A stretch of 64,000 nucleotides of DNA from Plantago ovata (GCA_028274465.1 CM051455.1:128375462-128439461); one strand, 5' to 3'. Counted from the stretch's first letter, positions 37,427 to 49,342 are shown. Program-made: numbers and translations. The notes: generated by a model from the letters alone, not told the origin.

Positions 37427-39317
37427 ATATCTATGTATATATATAGTTAATATGTATATCTAGTTAATAATATATATTCTTCTTCTGATAATTAATACAT
37501 TCCTAATTTAGATTAGTAACTGAAATCTAGCACCATAATATACATCTACTTAATTAAAAGTCAAACCAACTAATAATAGGTACCATCTTTTCTTTAACTC
37601 ACTCATTTCTTTTGCTCAATTTCTCTCATGGATTCTCCATGGCGTTGCTTCTTGCTTGGTGGTTGCAAATCAAACTGCAGATTGTTTTTCTTCTATACCA
37701 AATAAGGTACCAAATTTATTTGTTTATTTAATTCTCCCCTATGTTGATTGTGTTGCATGATGTAAACAAGACTTTGTACATGATTTAAGTTGATTATATA
37801 TTGCAGGTCTAATTCATCATTTTCGTGCAAGAGCTTAAATGCTTGTTGCATGAGAATATCCGAACGAGATCAATCCGATGGACGGTGCAGAAAATGAACT
37901 AGAAGCACAATTGAGCATCACCACCACCACCACCACATACTCGATCTAAGTGTAGCCCATGAACATGAGAAAGTGTTGATCCACAAGATTCATTTCAAGC
38001 GAGATAGCTCATGATGATGAAAATGGAGTCGTGTAAAAACAGTTATTCACAACTTCATATGTGAATTTGATCCATTACATATTGTAATCATATACATGGA
38101 GATTAATTAGTATCGGTACATAAATATATATTTGATTTATGCTCCTTTTGTACATGAAATGTTTAAGGTCTGATATGTAGAATATACTTGAATAAAGTTG
38201 AAATTATCTTAATAGTTCAAACTTAAGGGGGGAAAGGGCCTACAATTCATCAGTACATGAATTTGAAAATATGATCCATGAAACTAGAGTAGATACAAAT
38301 CAAATTAGATACATGTGTTTTAAGAATTTGTCCAAGTAACGCACCATCATATAAGAGAATACGATGGTTATATATTGATACATGACTTAACATGTACCAA
38401 CTATTCAATGAGGAATGTATTAATATGTGGTACATGAATAAACACTAATGCACATGGTTTGTTTTTTCTACATGTTTCTAGTCGGATACATGATTTGTCT
38501 GAATATGCAGTTGCCACTTTTGTAGGTGGTACATGAGTTATCAATATTGGTTCTTGATTTCATGATGAGGTGCATGATTTCAGCCTTTGTACATTATTTA
38601 TATCATATAAATACATGATTTATGGGACTATGAGTAATAAGTTGCCTGGTACACGATGATACATGGTTTCCGGGGAAACTAACACAGAAAAATACATGAA
38701 TAAATTACTAAAGGTGATGTGTATTAGAGATTTGATGCATGATATTTTCTAATTCGGTGTGATTCATGATTTTTAGATATGATACATACATACGTCGTTT
38801 CAAAAGTTGCTACGTGTAAAAAATAGATTAGGCAAGTTTTATTATTATTTATATATGAGTTTGTGAATTTGATACATGGAGAAGAAGAAAGTAATAGGGG
38901 GATGTACTTATGCTTATTGTATTATACACATAAATATAAAGATCCTAATAATAGTAATGGAGAAATGTTTGCAGTGTTCAATCTCGAACGTGTCATGACC
39001 AAATTAGAGGATGATTGATTTAGTCAAAGTGATGAATGTAAATAATGATGATCTTCTATAATTGGCAAAGCAATTTTCCATTTATTTAGCAAAATTAAAT
39101 CATAATTATCCTATTAATTAATTAAGTATTGAGTCTTAATTGATTTTAAAGAGAGAAGGGTATTTTTGTCTAACCAAAGTTACTTATTAGTAAATAAATT
39201 CAACTTTTGTCACTTCTATGTAATAAAGTTTGATTTTCTATACTAATGATGTAACAAGAATATTGATGACATTAATATGTAATTAAGATGGAAAATGTCA
39301 CTAGAACGTAATTTTCC
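36928..39317. mobile_element. Mutator-like element 3 with TA-rich interior
   Basis: Flanked by a 10-bp duplication GATTCTGTTT (36918-36927 and 39318-39327), with inverted ends GGGTCAATTACATCTAG and, on minus, GGAAAATTACGTTCTAG. The ends resemble those of the elements at 16400 and 53040. No transposase is visible. The interior has long TA/ATAT arrays (37012-37080 and 37263-37445), a short spliced-looking frame region at about 37627-37900 without recognised product, and a field of TACATGA-like words (38250-38780). The AT arrays may have been amplified after insertion. Confidence 0.72.
37012..37445. repeat. TA dinucleotide arrays
   Basis: Two long runs of alternating T and A, 37012-37080 and 37263-37445, separated by about 180 bp of ordinary sequence. 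Apparent reading frames made of Ile and Tyr through them are artefacts of the repeat. Confidence 0.9.
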
Positions 39318-39540
39318 GATTCTGTTTTGTTTTGAGAGGTTGTACTTGAATTGTCTACTTGGAATGAAAAGCTAATTTTGTTCCAAAAAAAATAAAATAG
39401 CTCGAATATTGGATTAGAAGTTTGCCCGAAATTCGCATTTGAAGTTCAATGTATCATTATTTTTCTCTTTCCTATGGTAAATATATAGTTCGATTTGAAA
39501 ATTTTACATGGGGCCTCATAAAGTTTAAGACGGCTCTGCC

Positions 39541-40470
39541 ATCCTACTGATTATATACACACCATTTGGTGCGATGATAGGTGTCGACTTCAATCTTGTA
39601 GTCGTGTCCTACTATGCATGTGGTTGGAGGACATCATTTTGGGGGCTAGGATTGATTGGATTGGCTTTGTTCGTGCTTTCCTTACTGATGAAAGAACCTC
39701 CTCATATCTACATCCTTCGAGGTGACCTACAGAGAGCAGGCAGACAATGAACTCAAATCAGAGGACGTTTACACTTAGAATTTCAGAGACTATAGAGGAG
39801 ACTAGCAGAAACCACTAGCTAACACATCCAGATAGCACACACTCGGTTGATGAGGAGGAGGAATCACCCTATTGTGGCCATCACAGTAGTTGTTTCTATC
39901 CTCACACGCTTGATAGTTGTCGAGTCATTGACCTTCTACTCACCATTGATATTGGAGCCAGTCGGTTACGAGACCGATACAACGTAATTGGGAGCCTTTT
40001 GCCAGCGAGCTGTTACCTCGTATCCAAGTTGGTCGGAGTTTACCTTGTGGGAAGATTTGGTGTTAGAAGGATTGCTCTAATAGCCGTTCTAAATTCTAAT
40101 ATCAATATGTGATTTGGTAATCTCATTACCATATCTACAAATCTAAATTAAAATTTTAATATTTTCAATAATTTCCTTGATTGTTGTTTAGGTATCACTT
40201 GGAGCGGTATTCTCATTACCATGTTTTCTTGTAGTCTGGTGGGGCCAAAGCCATTTTTGATTGCTGCATCTATCCTTGTGATGATCGGAGTGTCACATGG
40301 GACATGATTCCCAAATATCTTTGGGGAAACACTTGGACGTGTGACGACGATGGCATGCGACATAGACATGGTTGTTCAGGTTAAATATTCCCTAACATAG
40401 TTTCTAAACTATTATATATTTGTGCGTTTTACATTTTAATTACTCCATGTGTCCAGGTTAAGAAATTTGT
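39541..40470. other. Intergenic, unrecognised fragments
   Basis: No gene is supported. A frame at 40191-40305 (plus strand) reads like a hydrophobic protein piece after a splice-acceptor-like TTGTTTAG, but it is short and ends in a stop. I do not recognise it. Confidence 0.3.
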
Positions 40471-40775
40471 GGCGTCAAGGGTTACAATCCGTTTTAAATT
40501 GTTGTATGATAAAAAGATAATTAACGAATAACTAACTTAATACAAACATTCAAATTGAAATTTGCATCAAATTCTCAAGAAAAAAAAAGTACGAACATTA
40601 GAAGTAGAAATGTGCACGTAATTCTAGATAGAAAAATAGCTCGAATATTGGATTAGAAGTTTGCCTGAAATTCGCGTTCGAAGTTCAATGTATCATTGTT
40701 TTTCTTTTATATGATAAATATACAGTTCGATTTGAAATTTTGACATGGGGCTTCATAAAATTTAAAACGGCTCTG
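40471..40775. repeat. MITE-like repeat, copy 2 (uninterrupted)
   Basis: A second copy of the repeat at 35076-35275 plus 39394-39538, roughly 90 percent alike by eye. It contains GAAAAATAGCTCGAATATTGG uninterrupted, thus a paralogous empty site for the LINE. It ends AAACGGCTCTG. Confidence 0.7.
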
Positions 40776-40953
40776 ATGAGGCTCACACAAAGGGATCGGC
40801 TGTTGGCTGGGCAAGTGGGTCTTAATCAAATCTGGTTGCAGGTCCACGATAAGTAAGAGCCTCACATTATTGATAAAGGCATTCATCACATTATGTTATG
40901 TTATCAACAAGTAGCAACATACTAGTAGCTAGCTATATATTCATGTATATCAT

Positions 40954-41917
40954 TGTTAATGTTAAAATATGTCCAATTCGCTGTACGAATCAAGAGACGA
41001 CTTAGCATGATATAAGTCCGACATATAGGGCACAGATGTCCGACACATGTGCCTTTGTCCGACTAACAAAAGTACCTTCAGATGATTCTTGTCGAGATCA
41101 TGGCCCGACATACTGGCCCAGTAGTATGATTCCAAGGACCATGATCAAAGTCTACTACAAGAAGAGGTGTCCGACACACTACTGATATCGGACTTGTTAG
41201 CGACATCTAAATCACGGTACCACAAGAAAGAGTGTTCGACACACTACTTGTATCGGGCTTGTTGGTGAAATTATACAAGTCATCTATAGTTCATATTGCA
41301 ATTGGGACTCGGACGTTCCAGTCGGACTATATCTCGATGCTATGTCGGATACAGTGACGGGACGAAATCCTAGAATGTTCCATGGGATGTAAAGTTACTA
41401 TCTTAGCCTTGTGGAAACCCTAATTGGGTACGTGGGCCAGGCCCATTAGGCCAACTAATGGGCTTTTAACCTTTGAGATTTAATCTTGGCCTGACACTTG
41501 GCCCATCTCAAGAGAATTATCACCATTTGGGAAACACTATAAATAGGGGACACTATTCACCCCTAAAGGTAATCAATATCTTACCCACTTTAACATGATT
41601 TTATGCTTCTCTTAGTAGGGGTTGAGGCCTTGGTTTGGGTGTTGTTTTCGTGTGCATTTCTTATGCACTTGATTTCTTTGTACTTGTTCTAAACTCTTTT
41701 TTTCTATTTATAATATATTTGCTTCTTCTAAAAATATACACTAGAGAGGCATTCAACCCTCTAACCGTAAAGTCGATTATCCGATTTGATCACTAGACAA
41801 ACCGAAAAACCGTTACTAACCTCTCCCTCAGGACTTCTCAACTATGAAAGGAAGCTAAAGTCAAGAGGACCGTGGATTAGAGTGAACTAGAAGTACTTAG
41901 TAATTTACCCATCAACA
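40954..41917 (+). mobile_element. Solo LTR with 5-bp TSD
   Basis: A 964-bp unit starting TGTTAATGTT and ending CATCAACA, flanked by ATCAT on both sides (40949-40953 and 41918-41922). A TATAAATA box lies at 41538-41545. The upstream part holds repeated TCCGACAC/TCGGAC words (about 41025-41345), which could be promoter repeats. No internal retrotransposon domain is attached. Superfamily not assigned. Confidence 0.75.
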
Positions 41918-41922
41918 ATCAT

Positions 41923-43592
41923 TATATTTGGATTCGATCCCACCAATAATGAGTATGCTATCTTTTCTTGGAGATTCTTGTAATACTATATGATTCTGAG
42001 TACAAAGTTGACTCTATGGAGAGTCTCAGAGAAGATTTGACCTCTATATATAAACCACTACACACAATAATCCATTTCATGAGTACTGTTCCATTGATCA
42101 TCATCATGATTCCCAACTCAACATTCTTTATGTAAACAACAGTTCAAGTAGGCTACCTATGTGCCACGCCAAATCATATTCACCATTACCAAATCTCACC
42201 AAGTTATACACTTACACGGTTACACCGCATGCACTTCCATATCACACGTACCATCATTCATCACTTCATAAGACGAGTTCATAACCGTAGAGTTATATTG
42301 CAAGTCGACTGGCTGGAGCAACAATCGCGGTCTAAGATTTAGCCTCTTCATTCAGCTGCTAAATACGTTCTCCTCAACAAACATGCATCAAGCATCTGTT
42401 TCACAGTAGTTCCTGTATTACCAGAAATGTTAATAAAATATCATACTTCCATCTAAAAGATATACTCAGCTGCAAATATATAATTAAAATATCTCAAAAC
42501 CCAAATCTTGATCAGAGAAGCTCAAATCTTTCAGCACTTGCACAGTTGTACCAACCATCAACTATACATAAACAAGAATAATTAATGTTGACTGAGATTA
42601 TTAAACCCCAAAATCACCAAATTAAAATGGTGGTGGTCCATGCATCATCATAGCTACTAGTGCACGCTTGGAGCTTAAAAACAATCAAGCACCAGCACAT
42701 CTGCTCTTTCCTTCACACTCACGCTACACGGTAATAGCACCGAGTATAATATATAAAACATATTACAAGCAAGTTATCATGTGTTTTTGCTCCAAAACCA
42801 GCCAATTATTAGACAAAATGTTAAACTTACAGATTTCCTTGGCCCAGAGAATCTCACCTTTCTAAACTCATGCCCCCCTGTGAATCATGCATGTTTTACC
42901 ACTCCATATTTTCTTCCTCATTTCTATACTCAAAGTTCCTTGGATTATCACCAGAAACAAACCTTAATACTACATGCCTCAGCAGTAATAAAGGACGTTG
43001 AAGTGTTGAACACTTATAATCAGGGGTCACTAAACTCTGAGGTAGTCAAGAAAATAAAAATCCCTTCAAACTGGCTTAGCACTATAGTGCAATATAGTAT
43101 ATACTTCTTGGCAGAGCCAAGGGACAGAATCCATGATGAAATGATAAACAGGGTCCAAAGAAAGCTAAAAGGTGAAATTTGTAATGAAAGTGACTCCAGT
43201 AATTGAAAGAAAGACAAAACAAAACATCTGCATCAATCTGAGCAAGAGGTAAATATAAAATCACTCAATGAAAACAACAGTGTTGATCTATATGCAGTTG
43301 ATACACACACACACACAAAAAACCAAGAGCTGGAGAAGAAAGAGACAATATCATTGACTGAAGACAATAAAAGAGAAAAAATAAATCATAGCATTCTTCA
43401 TGTGAAGGCCCTTGTATGGACCCTCAACTTTGTCAAAATGTCAGATATGCATACAGAGAGGAAGAATGTTGCTCCTCTTTTTAGGTAAAAACAAAAATAG
43501 TCATTGGTTAGTGCATGAAGTACTACTATTTATACACCACCAAGTCAGTGAAGTGGATGTAAACAAGAGCATTATCTTTACCTTTATCTATA
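41923..43592. other. LOG gene upstream region
   Basis: AT-rich DNA before the LOG gene without a supported reading frame. A short CA repeat occurs at 43305-43316. The LOG promoter must lie in the right part; no clear TATA box was chosen. Confidence 0.4.
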
Positions 43593-45772
43593 ATGGTAAG
43601 TTTCAGGAAGGTCTGTGTTTTCTGTGGAAGTAATCTGGGGTATAGGAAGATATTCAGTGATGCAGCTCTTGATCTTGGACAAGAACTGGTATGCATACTT
43701 TCTCTCTCCTTTTTCATCACAAACCCCATCTTCCAAAGTTTGCAAATACCTCTTATTTAGCTTCTTCAACTATATGTGTGCTTAGATATGCACTTGACCT
43801 ATTCTTGATTATCTTGATGAATTATCGATAAGCTATGCATGTAACCACTAAGAATTTCATCAAGCTGTGTGAATATTAAGAAATGGAAACTTACAGGTAA
43901 AGAGGAAAATGGATCTTGTCTATGGAGGAGGAAGTGTTGGACTTATGGGGTTGGTTTCTAAAACAGTTTTTGATGGCGGATGCAAAGTTCTCGGGTAACT
44001 AATAAATTTCTCATTCACCTAAGGCAATCTTAGCATGCACTTTCAGCAAACCTCTCTGTTCCAAGTTCTCATGCAATATAAAACTTCTATACTTAAAATC
44101 TTACATTTCGATATTTCCCTGTGTTTTGCAGAGTCATCCCAACAGCTCTTATTCCAATAGAGGTATGATTATGAAACTCCCTTGTTTTGCTTCTTACAAG
44201 TACTATATCTTGATTACAAAATAGTCAGCTAATTCCATAATTCCACACATTACTATGTATGATTATAATTACAGATATCAGGTGAAGCAGTAGGAGATGT
44301 ATTGGTTGTTTCTGATATGCATGAAAGGAAGGCTGAAATGGCTCATCGAGCTGATGCTTTCATTGCACTTCCTGGTATGCAAATACGTGGCTATTTTATC
44401 TGAGACTCGACTATAATCTATTATAATATCAATAAAGATAGTTCAATTTACCAAGAATGTGCTACTCTCTAAAGAACTCTTAAGAATGGCTAATATTGAT
44501 TGATCATTCAAGGTGGTTATGGAACTATGGAAGAATTGCTTGAGATTATAACATGGTCCCAGCTTGGAATTCACTCTAAACCTGTAAGTTCTCATCTTCT
44601 ACTTCTAATAAGGTCTTAGGAATATTTCTCTTAGTAATACCCAAAGAACTTGTAGAGAGGTTATAGACATACATATACAGTCATTCATTCATCAAGCAGA
44701 TAACTTAATATGGGTGAAGTTATTATTCCAGAGATTTGTCCCTATGGCTCTGGTGCCATGGTAAAATTCTATCCAACAGCCCAAGTCATGGACTACGAGT
44801 AATTCGGGCAACAAAGTTTAAAAAACATACAATTTCATGCTTGCATGCGCTCAAAACCAAAGCTACAAGGTTTAACTCACAGCATCTCTCTAATGTGATA
44901 GCCACAAGGTCATACAGAGCATGTAGATAAATACATACATCAATGATCAAACCATTTGACAGTGTCCAGCTAAAGAAGGAAAAAAAAAATCTTTCAATGG
45001 ATTTTCCCAAATAAATTGAGATCGACTGCTTTCCAAACTTGATGGTGATTTGTTATATAGACATTTCAACCATGAGACATGATTGTTCCATTTGAAAGTG
45101 ATCACTCACAACTTCATAATGACTCTTCACCAAATCTGAACCCATGATGTATACCAGAGGGTTCTGGCTTAGTTATAGAAAGATAAGAACATATAAAATG
45201 TTTCAGAATTCACAAAATAAATTTCAGATGCTATACTCAAAAAGGGAATTTAAGGTCTAAAAATTCAAAGAACATACAAGTCAAGAACATAAGTACACAT
45301 ATCCGCATAACTTGTTTCTTTGCACTTGAATTAAACATATTGGCATACAGTAACGGAACTTATTATTTGATTTGTTTTTGACAGGTAGGCATTTTGAACA
45401 TTGACGGGTATTACAACTGCTTGCTTGGCCTGTTTGATAAAGGAGTAGAAGAAGGATTTATCAGGCACTCAGCCAGGAACATTGTGATATCAGCAGAGAC
45501 AGCTGAAGAGCTGATAGATAAGATGGAGGTATTTAATATTCACTGTCCTATGACGGCTTTTAGTCTTTGGACAGCTTGTTTTCATTTAACTCAGAGAAGA
45601 AGAATGAGTGTTGCGAGTAGCAATAGTTGGAAGTTCTAATGAATGCTGACTTACTGTCAGACAAAGCAGCAGTTATGCAAATAACCTATGTAGTTATGGT
45701 CTAATCATATCAATCTTCTTCTGTCTAATACAGGCTTATCTACCCTCACAAAATCAAATGGGACCAGAGTAG
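43593..45772 (+). CDS. Cytokinin riboside 5'-monophosphate phosphoribohydrolase
   Basis: LOG enzymes release active cytokinin bases from their riboside monophosphates in one step. Exons: 43593-43688, 43897-43994, 44132-44162, 44275-44374, 44513-44583, 45385-45528 and 45734-45772. All introns are GT-AG with consistent phase, giving 192 residues. Motifs in order: [22 protein letters not shown] (phosphate-binding Gly-rich loop), MHERKAEMA with the conserved Arg, and [20 protein letters not shown], the PGGxGTxxE catalytic signature. The EISGE-xVGDV and [11 protein letters not shown] segments look closest to Arabidopsis LOG8 from memory. The start ATG at 43593 gives a very short N-terminus before the first beta strand, and the C-terminus ([12 protein letters not shown]) is about 20 residues shorter than usual. 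It probably acts in the cytosol. Divergent neighbour on the right is the fucosyltransferase-like gene (convergent, about 480 bp apart). Confidence 0.92.
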
Positions 45773-46254
45773 GACTTCAGAATGTCCAAGGATGTAAAAT
45801 GGAAACTATGTAGCTGGCAATTTGTGCATCATTTAAGAAGTGTTTTATGGTACAATAGTTTCCTCGGTGTGGAACAGATATGGCACGTCGAAAAAAGATG
45901 CAGACGTAACTCAATCTACTCCCACTGTAAAATTTTCATTTGTGCATAGATGTGAGAGTGAATACTGTGCAAGTCCGTTTTGTTTGTGCAAAGATGTTAA
46001 GGATTCACATACCCTATCATTCACATCCTTATACATCAACTAGGTAGTGTTAAATACAAGTCAGGCTTCCCAGAGGCATTCATTCGAAGGAAAATTACAA
46101 AAAGACAGATGAAGGAATGGTTCCAAGGAACAGGTATAAACTTCTAGTAGAAAAAGAAATTATAGTACAGATACATGTCAAGGCTATGAATAAATTCAAT
46201 ACAAACTGATAAATGTAAAAACAGCACAGGCCTGTAAAGACATTCATAAGAAAA

Positions 46255-47988
46255 TCACAACAGAGGAAAAAAGGTGGGAATCAACATACAACAAACGGAA
46301 GTAAATGAATTCGCATCGACCTGTTTAGCATGTGTTGATCCCATCCTTGCAATCTTTGTCAAGTTATAAAATGTCTCTACACGCGTCTTTGACCTGTAAA
46401 GGACCTCCGTATCCACAGCAACTCTCATGTATCCATCAAACTCAACTGGGCGACCACCATTCAGCATCGTTGTCTCATTGTACCATTCACTTGTATTAGC
46501 CCACAAATACGAGTAATCATCAAGCAAATGCACTTTGTAGTGAGATCTCAACTTGTCGAAGTAATTGTAGAAAGGCTCATTTGTGGCAATATACAAATTC
46601 CTCCAGGGTGTAATTGTGCCCTGCAGTTTAGCAACAATAGCGTCTGGGGACGTATCAGCATCCAAATGAGGCCATTGCTCCTTATTCAGTGCTTTCTCTC
46701 CTCGAACCACATGAACAGCATCAAAATCCCAGTCCATGCTCCCACTTATCGCAGAAACTATATTCATCAATCTCTTTGATTTCCAGAGGGCTTGCCATGG
46801 CCTTTCGATGTAGTTAGCAGCCGGTCCTTCACATACCCTATACCAGTAGTTTTCAGTTGGCTCAGGAGCATCAAAGTGCCTATATATGATCGTGCTCTTA
46901 TCTTTCTTCAATTGCCTCGGCGTCACCTTATAGTTCGCCACATTTCTGACCGGTATTTTTCTCTTATGACTCTTATCCCAGTTCGACCAATCTTTGAGGA
47001 ACTCACCTGCTTCAACAATCGAAGACATCTCTTTCAAGTGTTCAAAATCAAAATAGAATCTGAAGTCTTTTCCCTCCTCATCCTTTTTACTCTGCGTATA
47101 AGTAGAAGCCAAGCAGACATCTAGATCCATCACAAACGTTCTGTTCAAATACTGCGCTTCACCTAGAGCACACAAGAAGCTCCAAATATAGTGATTCATA
47201 TTTTTGCAATGATCCCCTCCCCTCGAATAGTACAAGTACTTCCCCTTCCTGAAATCTGATCCCAACACCGGAATCGTATCATTGATCTCATCATCCTGCA
47301 CAGCTGGTGGGGGAAATCTACCACTTCGCCCATTTCCACCCGTATTATTAAACCTGCTCCTCGGACGACGCGCATTCAACCCCGAGTGCCAGCGCCCTGG
47401 GCGAATCACTTTATAACTACAATCATCATTAAACCCAATCTTAAACCTCCGAAAATCCCTATACCTCCTCCACGACTTCTCTTTCTTATTCCTAAACCTC
47501 CAAGCCACATCACACTCATCCGGCTGCGATCCATTAACCGGAGCTGCATACACCAAAAACGAAATCGCCTTAAACGCCCTCAAGTTAAACCTCTGGATCG
47601 CAACCAAAACCCTAGGATCCGAGCAATTAACCACCGACCCGTCCTCGCAATCCGATTTCAACGTCACATTCTTCTCCATCGACTCCTCCGATTTCTCTAT
47701 CGTGGCCTCAGTAATCGGAGCCAACGACCCAACCGGCGATGCCACCGGCGAGGTGGCAACGTCCTCACCGGTTTTAAACACCGAAGTGTCGGTTTGAAAT
47801 GTGGCGTTTTCGACATCGGTAAAAGCTTTGGTTAAGGCTCTAGCTGACTCCCAAGGGTCAGGGGGTTGGTATGTGATGGCAATTACGGTGCATATGAGGA
47901 CTGAGAATACGAATACTGAGAAACATACATTGCTGATTAGCTTGATTATGTTTTGCCCAATTGGATCGGTTGGATTCAGCTCTTTCAT
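46255..47988 (-). CDS. O-fucosyltransferase-like type II membrane protein
   Basis: A single-exon frame of 577 residues. A short cytosolic N-terminus is followed by a membrane anchor at about residues 18-41 (SVCFSVFVFSVLICTVIAITY-like), then a luminal Ser/Thr/Pro-rich stem with several N-glycosylation sites and a catalytic-like domain. Typical family segments are GKYLYYSRGGDHCKNMNHY, LGEAQYLNRTFVMDL, DAVHVVRGEKALNKEQWPHL and NLYIATNEPFYNYFD, resembling the GDP-fucose protein O-fucosyltransferase fold of the Arabidopsis AT4G12700/AT2G04280 group (from memory). It is expected in the Golgi. The donor and acceptor are unknown for this group, so the transferase activity is inferred. The ATG at 47988 is supported by the membrane anchor directly behind it. 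Promoter DNA ends near the hAT element at 48444. Confidence 0.85.
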   Translation of the reverse strand: MKELNPTDPIGQNIIKLISNVCFSVFVFSVLICTVIAITYQPPDPWESARALTKAFTDVENATFQTDTSVFKTGEDVATSPVASPVGSLAPITEATIEKSEESMEKNVTLKSDCEDGSVVNCSDPRVLVAIQRFNLRAFKAISFLVYAAPVNGSQPDECDVAWRFRNKKEKSWRRYRDFRRFKIGFNDDCSYKVIRPGRWHSGLNARRPRSRFNNTGGNGRSGRFPPPAVQDDEINDTIPVLGSDFRKGKYLYYSRGGDHCKNMNHYIWSFLCALGEAQYLNRTFVMDLDVCLASTYTQSKKDEEGKDFRFYFDFEHLKEMSSIVEAGEFLKDWSNWDKSHKRKIPVRNVANYKVTPRQLKKDKSTIIYRHFDAPEPTENYWYRVCEGPAANYIERPWQALWKSKRLMNIVSAISGSMDWDFDAVHVVRGEKALNKEQWPHLDADTSPDAIVAKLQGTITPWRNLYIATNEPFYNYFDKLRSHYKVHLLDDYSYLWANTSEWYNETTMLNGGRPVEFDGYMRVAVDTEVLYRSKTRVETFYNLTKIARMGSTHAKQVDANSFTSVCCMLIPTFFPLL

Positions 47989-48443
47989 TGCTGTAACACT
48001 GATTAACAGAGTCCAGAATCGATCCCTAAGATGCTAGCTGAGTTCAATTCATGAAATTAAAGGCCTGAATCTAAAGGTTTAACCTAGAAATGCTGGAGCA
48101 ATAAGTAATAGAGTAAAACTGTAGAAATTGAAACGGATGTGGAGATGTGGAGAGTCTTACCGGAGATCTGAGATTGAATCGGAGCTGGTTGTTGGATGGA
48201 TCTTGCTGCTGGTGGAGCAATAGTAGTGAGAGAGATGAGATTTGAGAGTGAAGTAGTACAGCTGAGCTGATAAAAAAGTGAAATTATTTTGACTTAATAC
48301 ACAAGGAAGCAGCAATTGGGGAAGAAAGACGTTTTAACAAGAAAGGTAAATTGCTTGATGGGTTGCAAGTTTATCCCTAATTAATGATATGGTCCCTCTT
48401 GTTTTACTAGATTTTTGAAAGTCGGTCATTTTATAGGTAACAC

Positions 48444-49342
48444 TAGGGCTGAGCATCAGTCCAAAACCGGACCGGACCGGACCGATCCGAAATGGACCGG
48501 ATTGTAATGGGTAGTCTTTTTGAAACTCGAAGATCGGACCGTATATAATCGGGTCTCATCCGGACCGAACCGGAATTTTCGGTTCGGTCCGGGTCAAACC
48601 CGGTCAAGACCGAATCTCTCACCTTTGTTTGAAAATTGGAAATTAAAAAAAAAAAGGGAAAAAAGCAAGAATATAAGACAAAGAAAGAGCAAAGGGCACG
48701 CTAATCTTGTATTCTTGATTGCTTCCAGTGGCTTTTCTTCCTTTCATCCTCAACCTCCAACTCCATTTCTATCTTTCTTTCAACTCCAAGCTCTAACACA
48801 ATTTTCATCTTTCTTTCATCATCAACCTCTAACTCCATTTCTATCTTCCTTTCATCTCCAAGCTCTAATTCCATTTCCATCTTCTATTGAGCACCAGATC
48901 TATTGGATCTGGGGACATGAATCCAAATTGAATGAGAAAGAGGTTGTGGTGATAAAGATGAAGGGCCGGCAGTGAAGTGGAGAGGTGGAGGTGTGACGGA
49001 AGTGTGGTGGAGAGGCGGAGCCGCGGAGGCATGACGGAGAGGCGACGTATGGTTTGGTTTGAAGATGGAGATCTGGGAGATGGGTTTCTGTGAATTATTT
49101 GTGATTTTATGTTTGGGGTTGGATAAGTATTAGAGACATCAAGGGATAATTAAAAAAAAAAAAAAAAAGAACTTCGGGTCAATTCGGTCCAGACCGGAAA
49201 TTTTCGGGTTTGGACCGGAACCGGACCGAACCCGAACTTTAAAAATTCCTAGGACCGAAGACCGGATCATATGCGGTCCGGGCTGAACCGAACCCGAATA
49301 TTCAATCCGGTTTCGGTCCGGTCCACTTTCTGCTCAGCCCTA
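48444..49342. mobile_element. Non-autonomous hAT element 2 with 8-bp TSD
   Basis: Inverted ends TAGGGCTGAGCA and TGCTCAGCCCTA, flanked by an exact 8-bp duplication GGTAACAC (48436-48443 and 49343-49350). Both subterminal regions are crowded with CCGGACCGG/CGGTCCGG words (48460-48615 and 49170-49325), the counterpart of the GGCCC arrays in hAT element 1. The middle holds a degenerate tandem repeat (48735-48890) of CCATTTCTATCTTTC and CTCCAAGCTCTAA words. An open frame at 48520-48975 crosses both parts and has no recognisable domain. No transposase. Confidence 0.88.

Larger units (their letters stand above)
35276..39393 (+). mobile_element. 5'-truncated LINE with 16-bp TSD
   Basis: Flanked by a perfect 16-bp duplication AAAATAGCTCGAATAT (35260-35275 and 39394-39409) and ending in a short A-rich tail (39385-39392). 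The coding remnant runs to 36860: LAQEIIRGYGRK, MIKMNLQKTYDSICW, KKGLRQGDPVSPYLF, the catalytic FADDLLFF, FRYLGIPLNDKRSS, then a zf-RVT-like WKELILNNMATPKAQFILWG region. Stops and frameshifts show it is dead. It belongs to a different LINE lineage from the one at 14428. Its 3' region is split by a Mutator-like element, and the true 3' end resumes at 39328. Confidence 0.88.
35076..39538. repeat. MITE-like repeat, copy 1, split by a LINE
   Basis: Pieces 35076-35275 and 39394-39538 are the two halves of one short repeat interrupted by the LINE at 35276-39393. Landmarks are TTTTAAATTATTGTATGATA on the left and TTGGATTAGAAGTTTGCC on the right, ending in GACGGCTCTG. An uninterrupted copy is at 40471-40775. 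The right end read on minus (CAGAGCCGTCTTAAACTTTA) loosely mirrors the left end (GGGCCTTAAAAAATTT), suggesting degraded inverted ends of a non-autonomous DNA element. Confidence 0.6.

Noticed and set aside
37214..37450. Open frame rich in Ile and Tyr
   Set aside because: It is the translation of the TA dinucleotide array and has no coding meaning.
40191..40305. Possible hydrophobic protein fragment after a splice-acceptor-like site
   Set aside because: Too short, no family recognised, stop soon after, no matching exons nearby.
43305..43316. Regular short repeats considered as a CRISPR-like or satellite array
   Set aside because: Only a short CA microsatellite; no spaced repeats, and the window is plant nuclear DNA.
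48520..48975. 151-codon open frame with Pro/Phe/Ser repeats
   Set aside because: It runs through the subterminal array and tandem repeat of hAT element 2, has no known domain and no promoter evidence.
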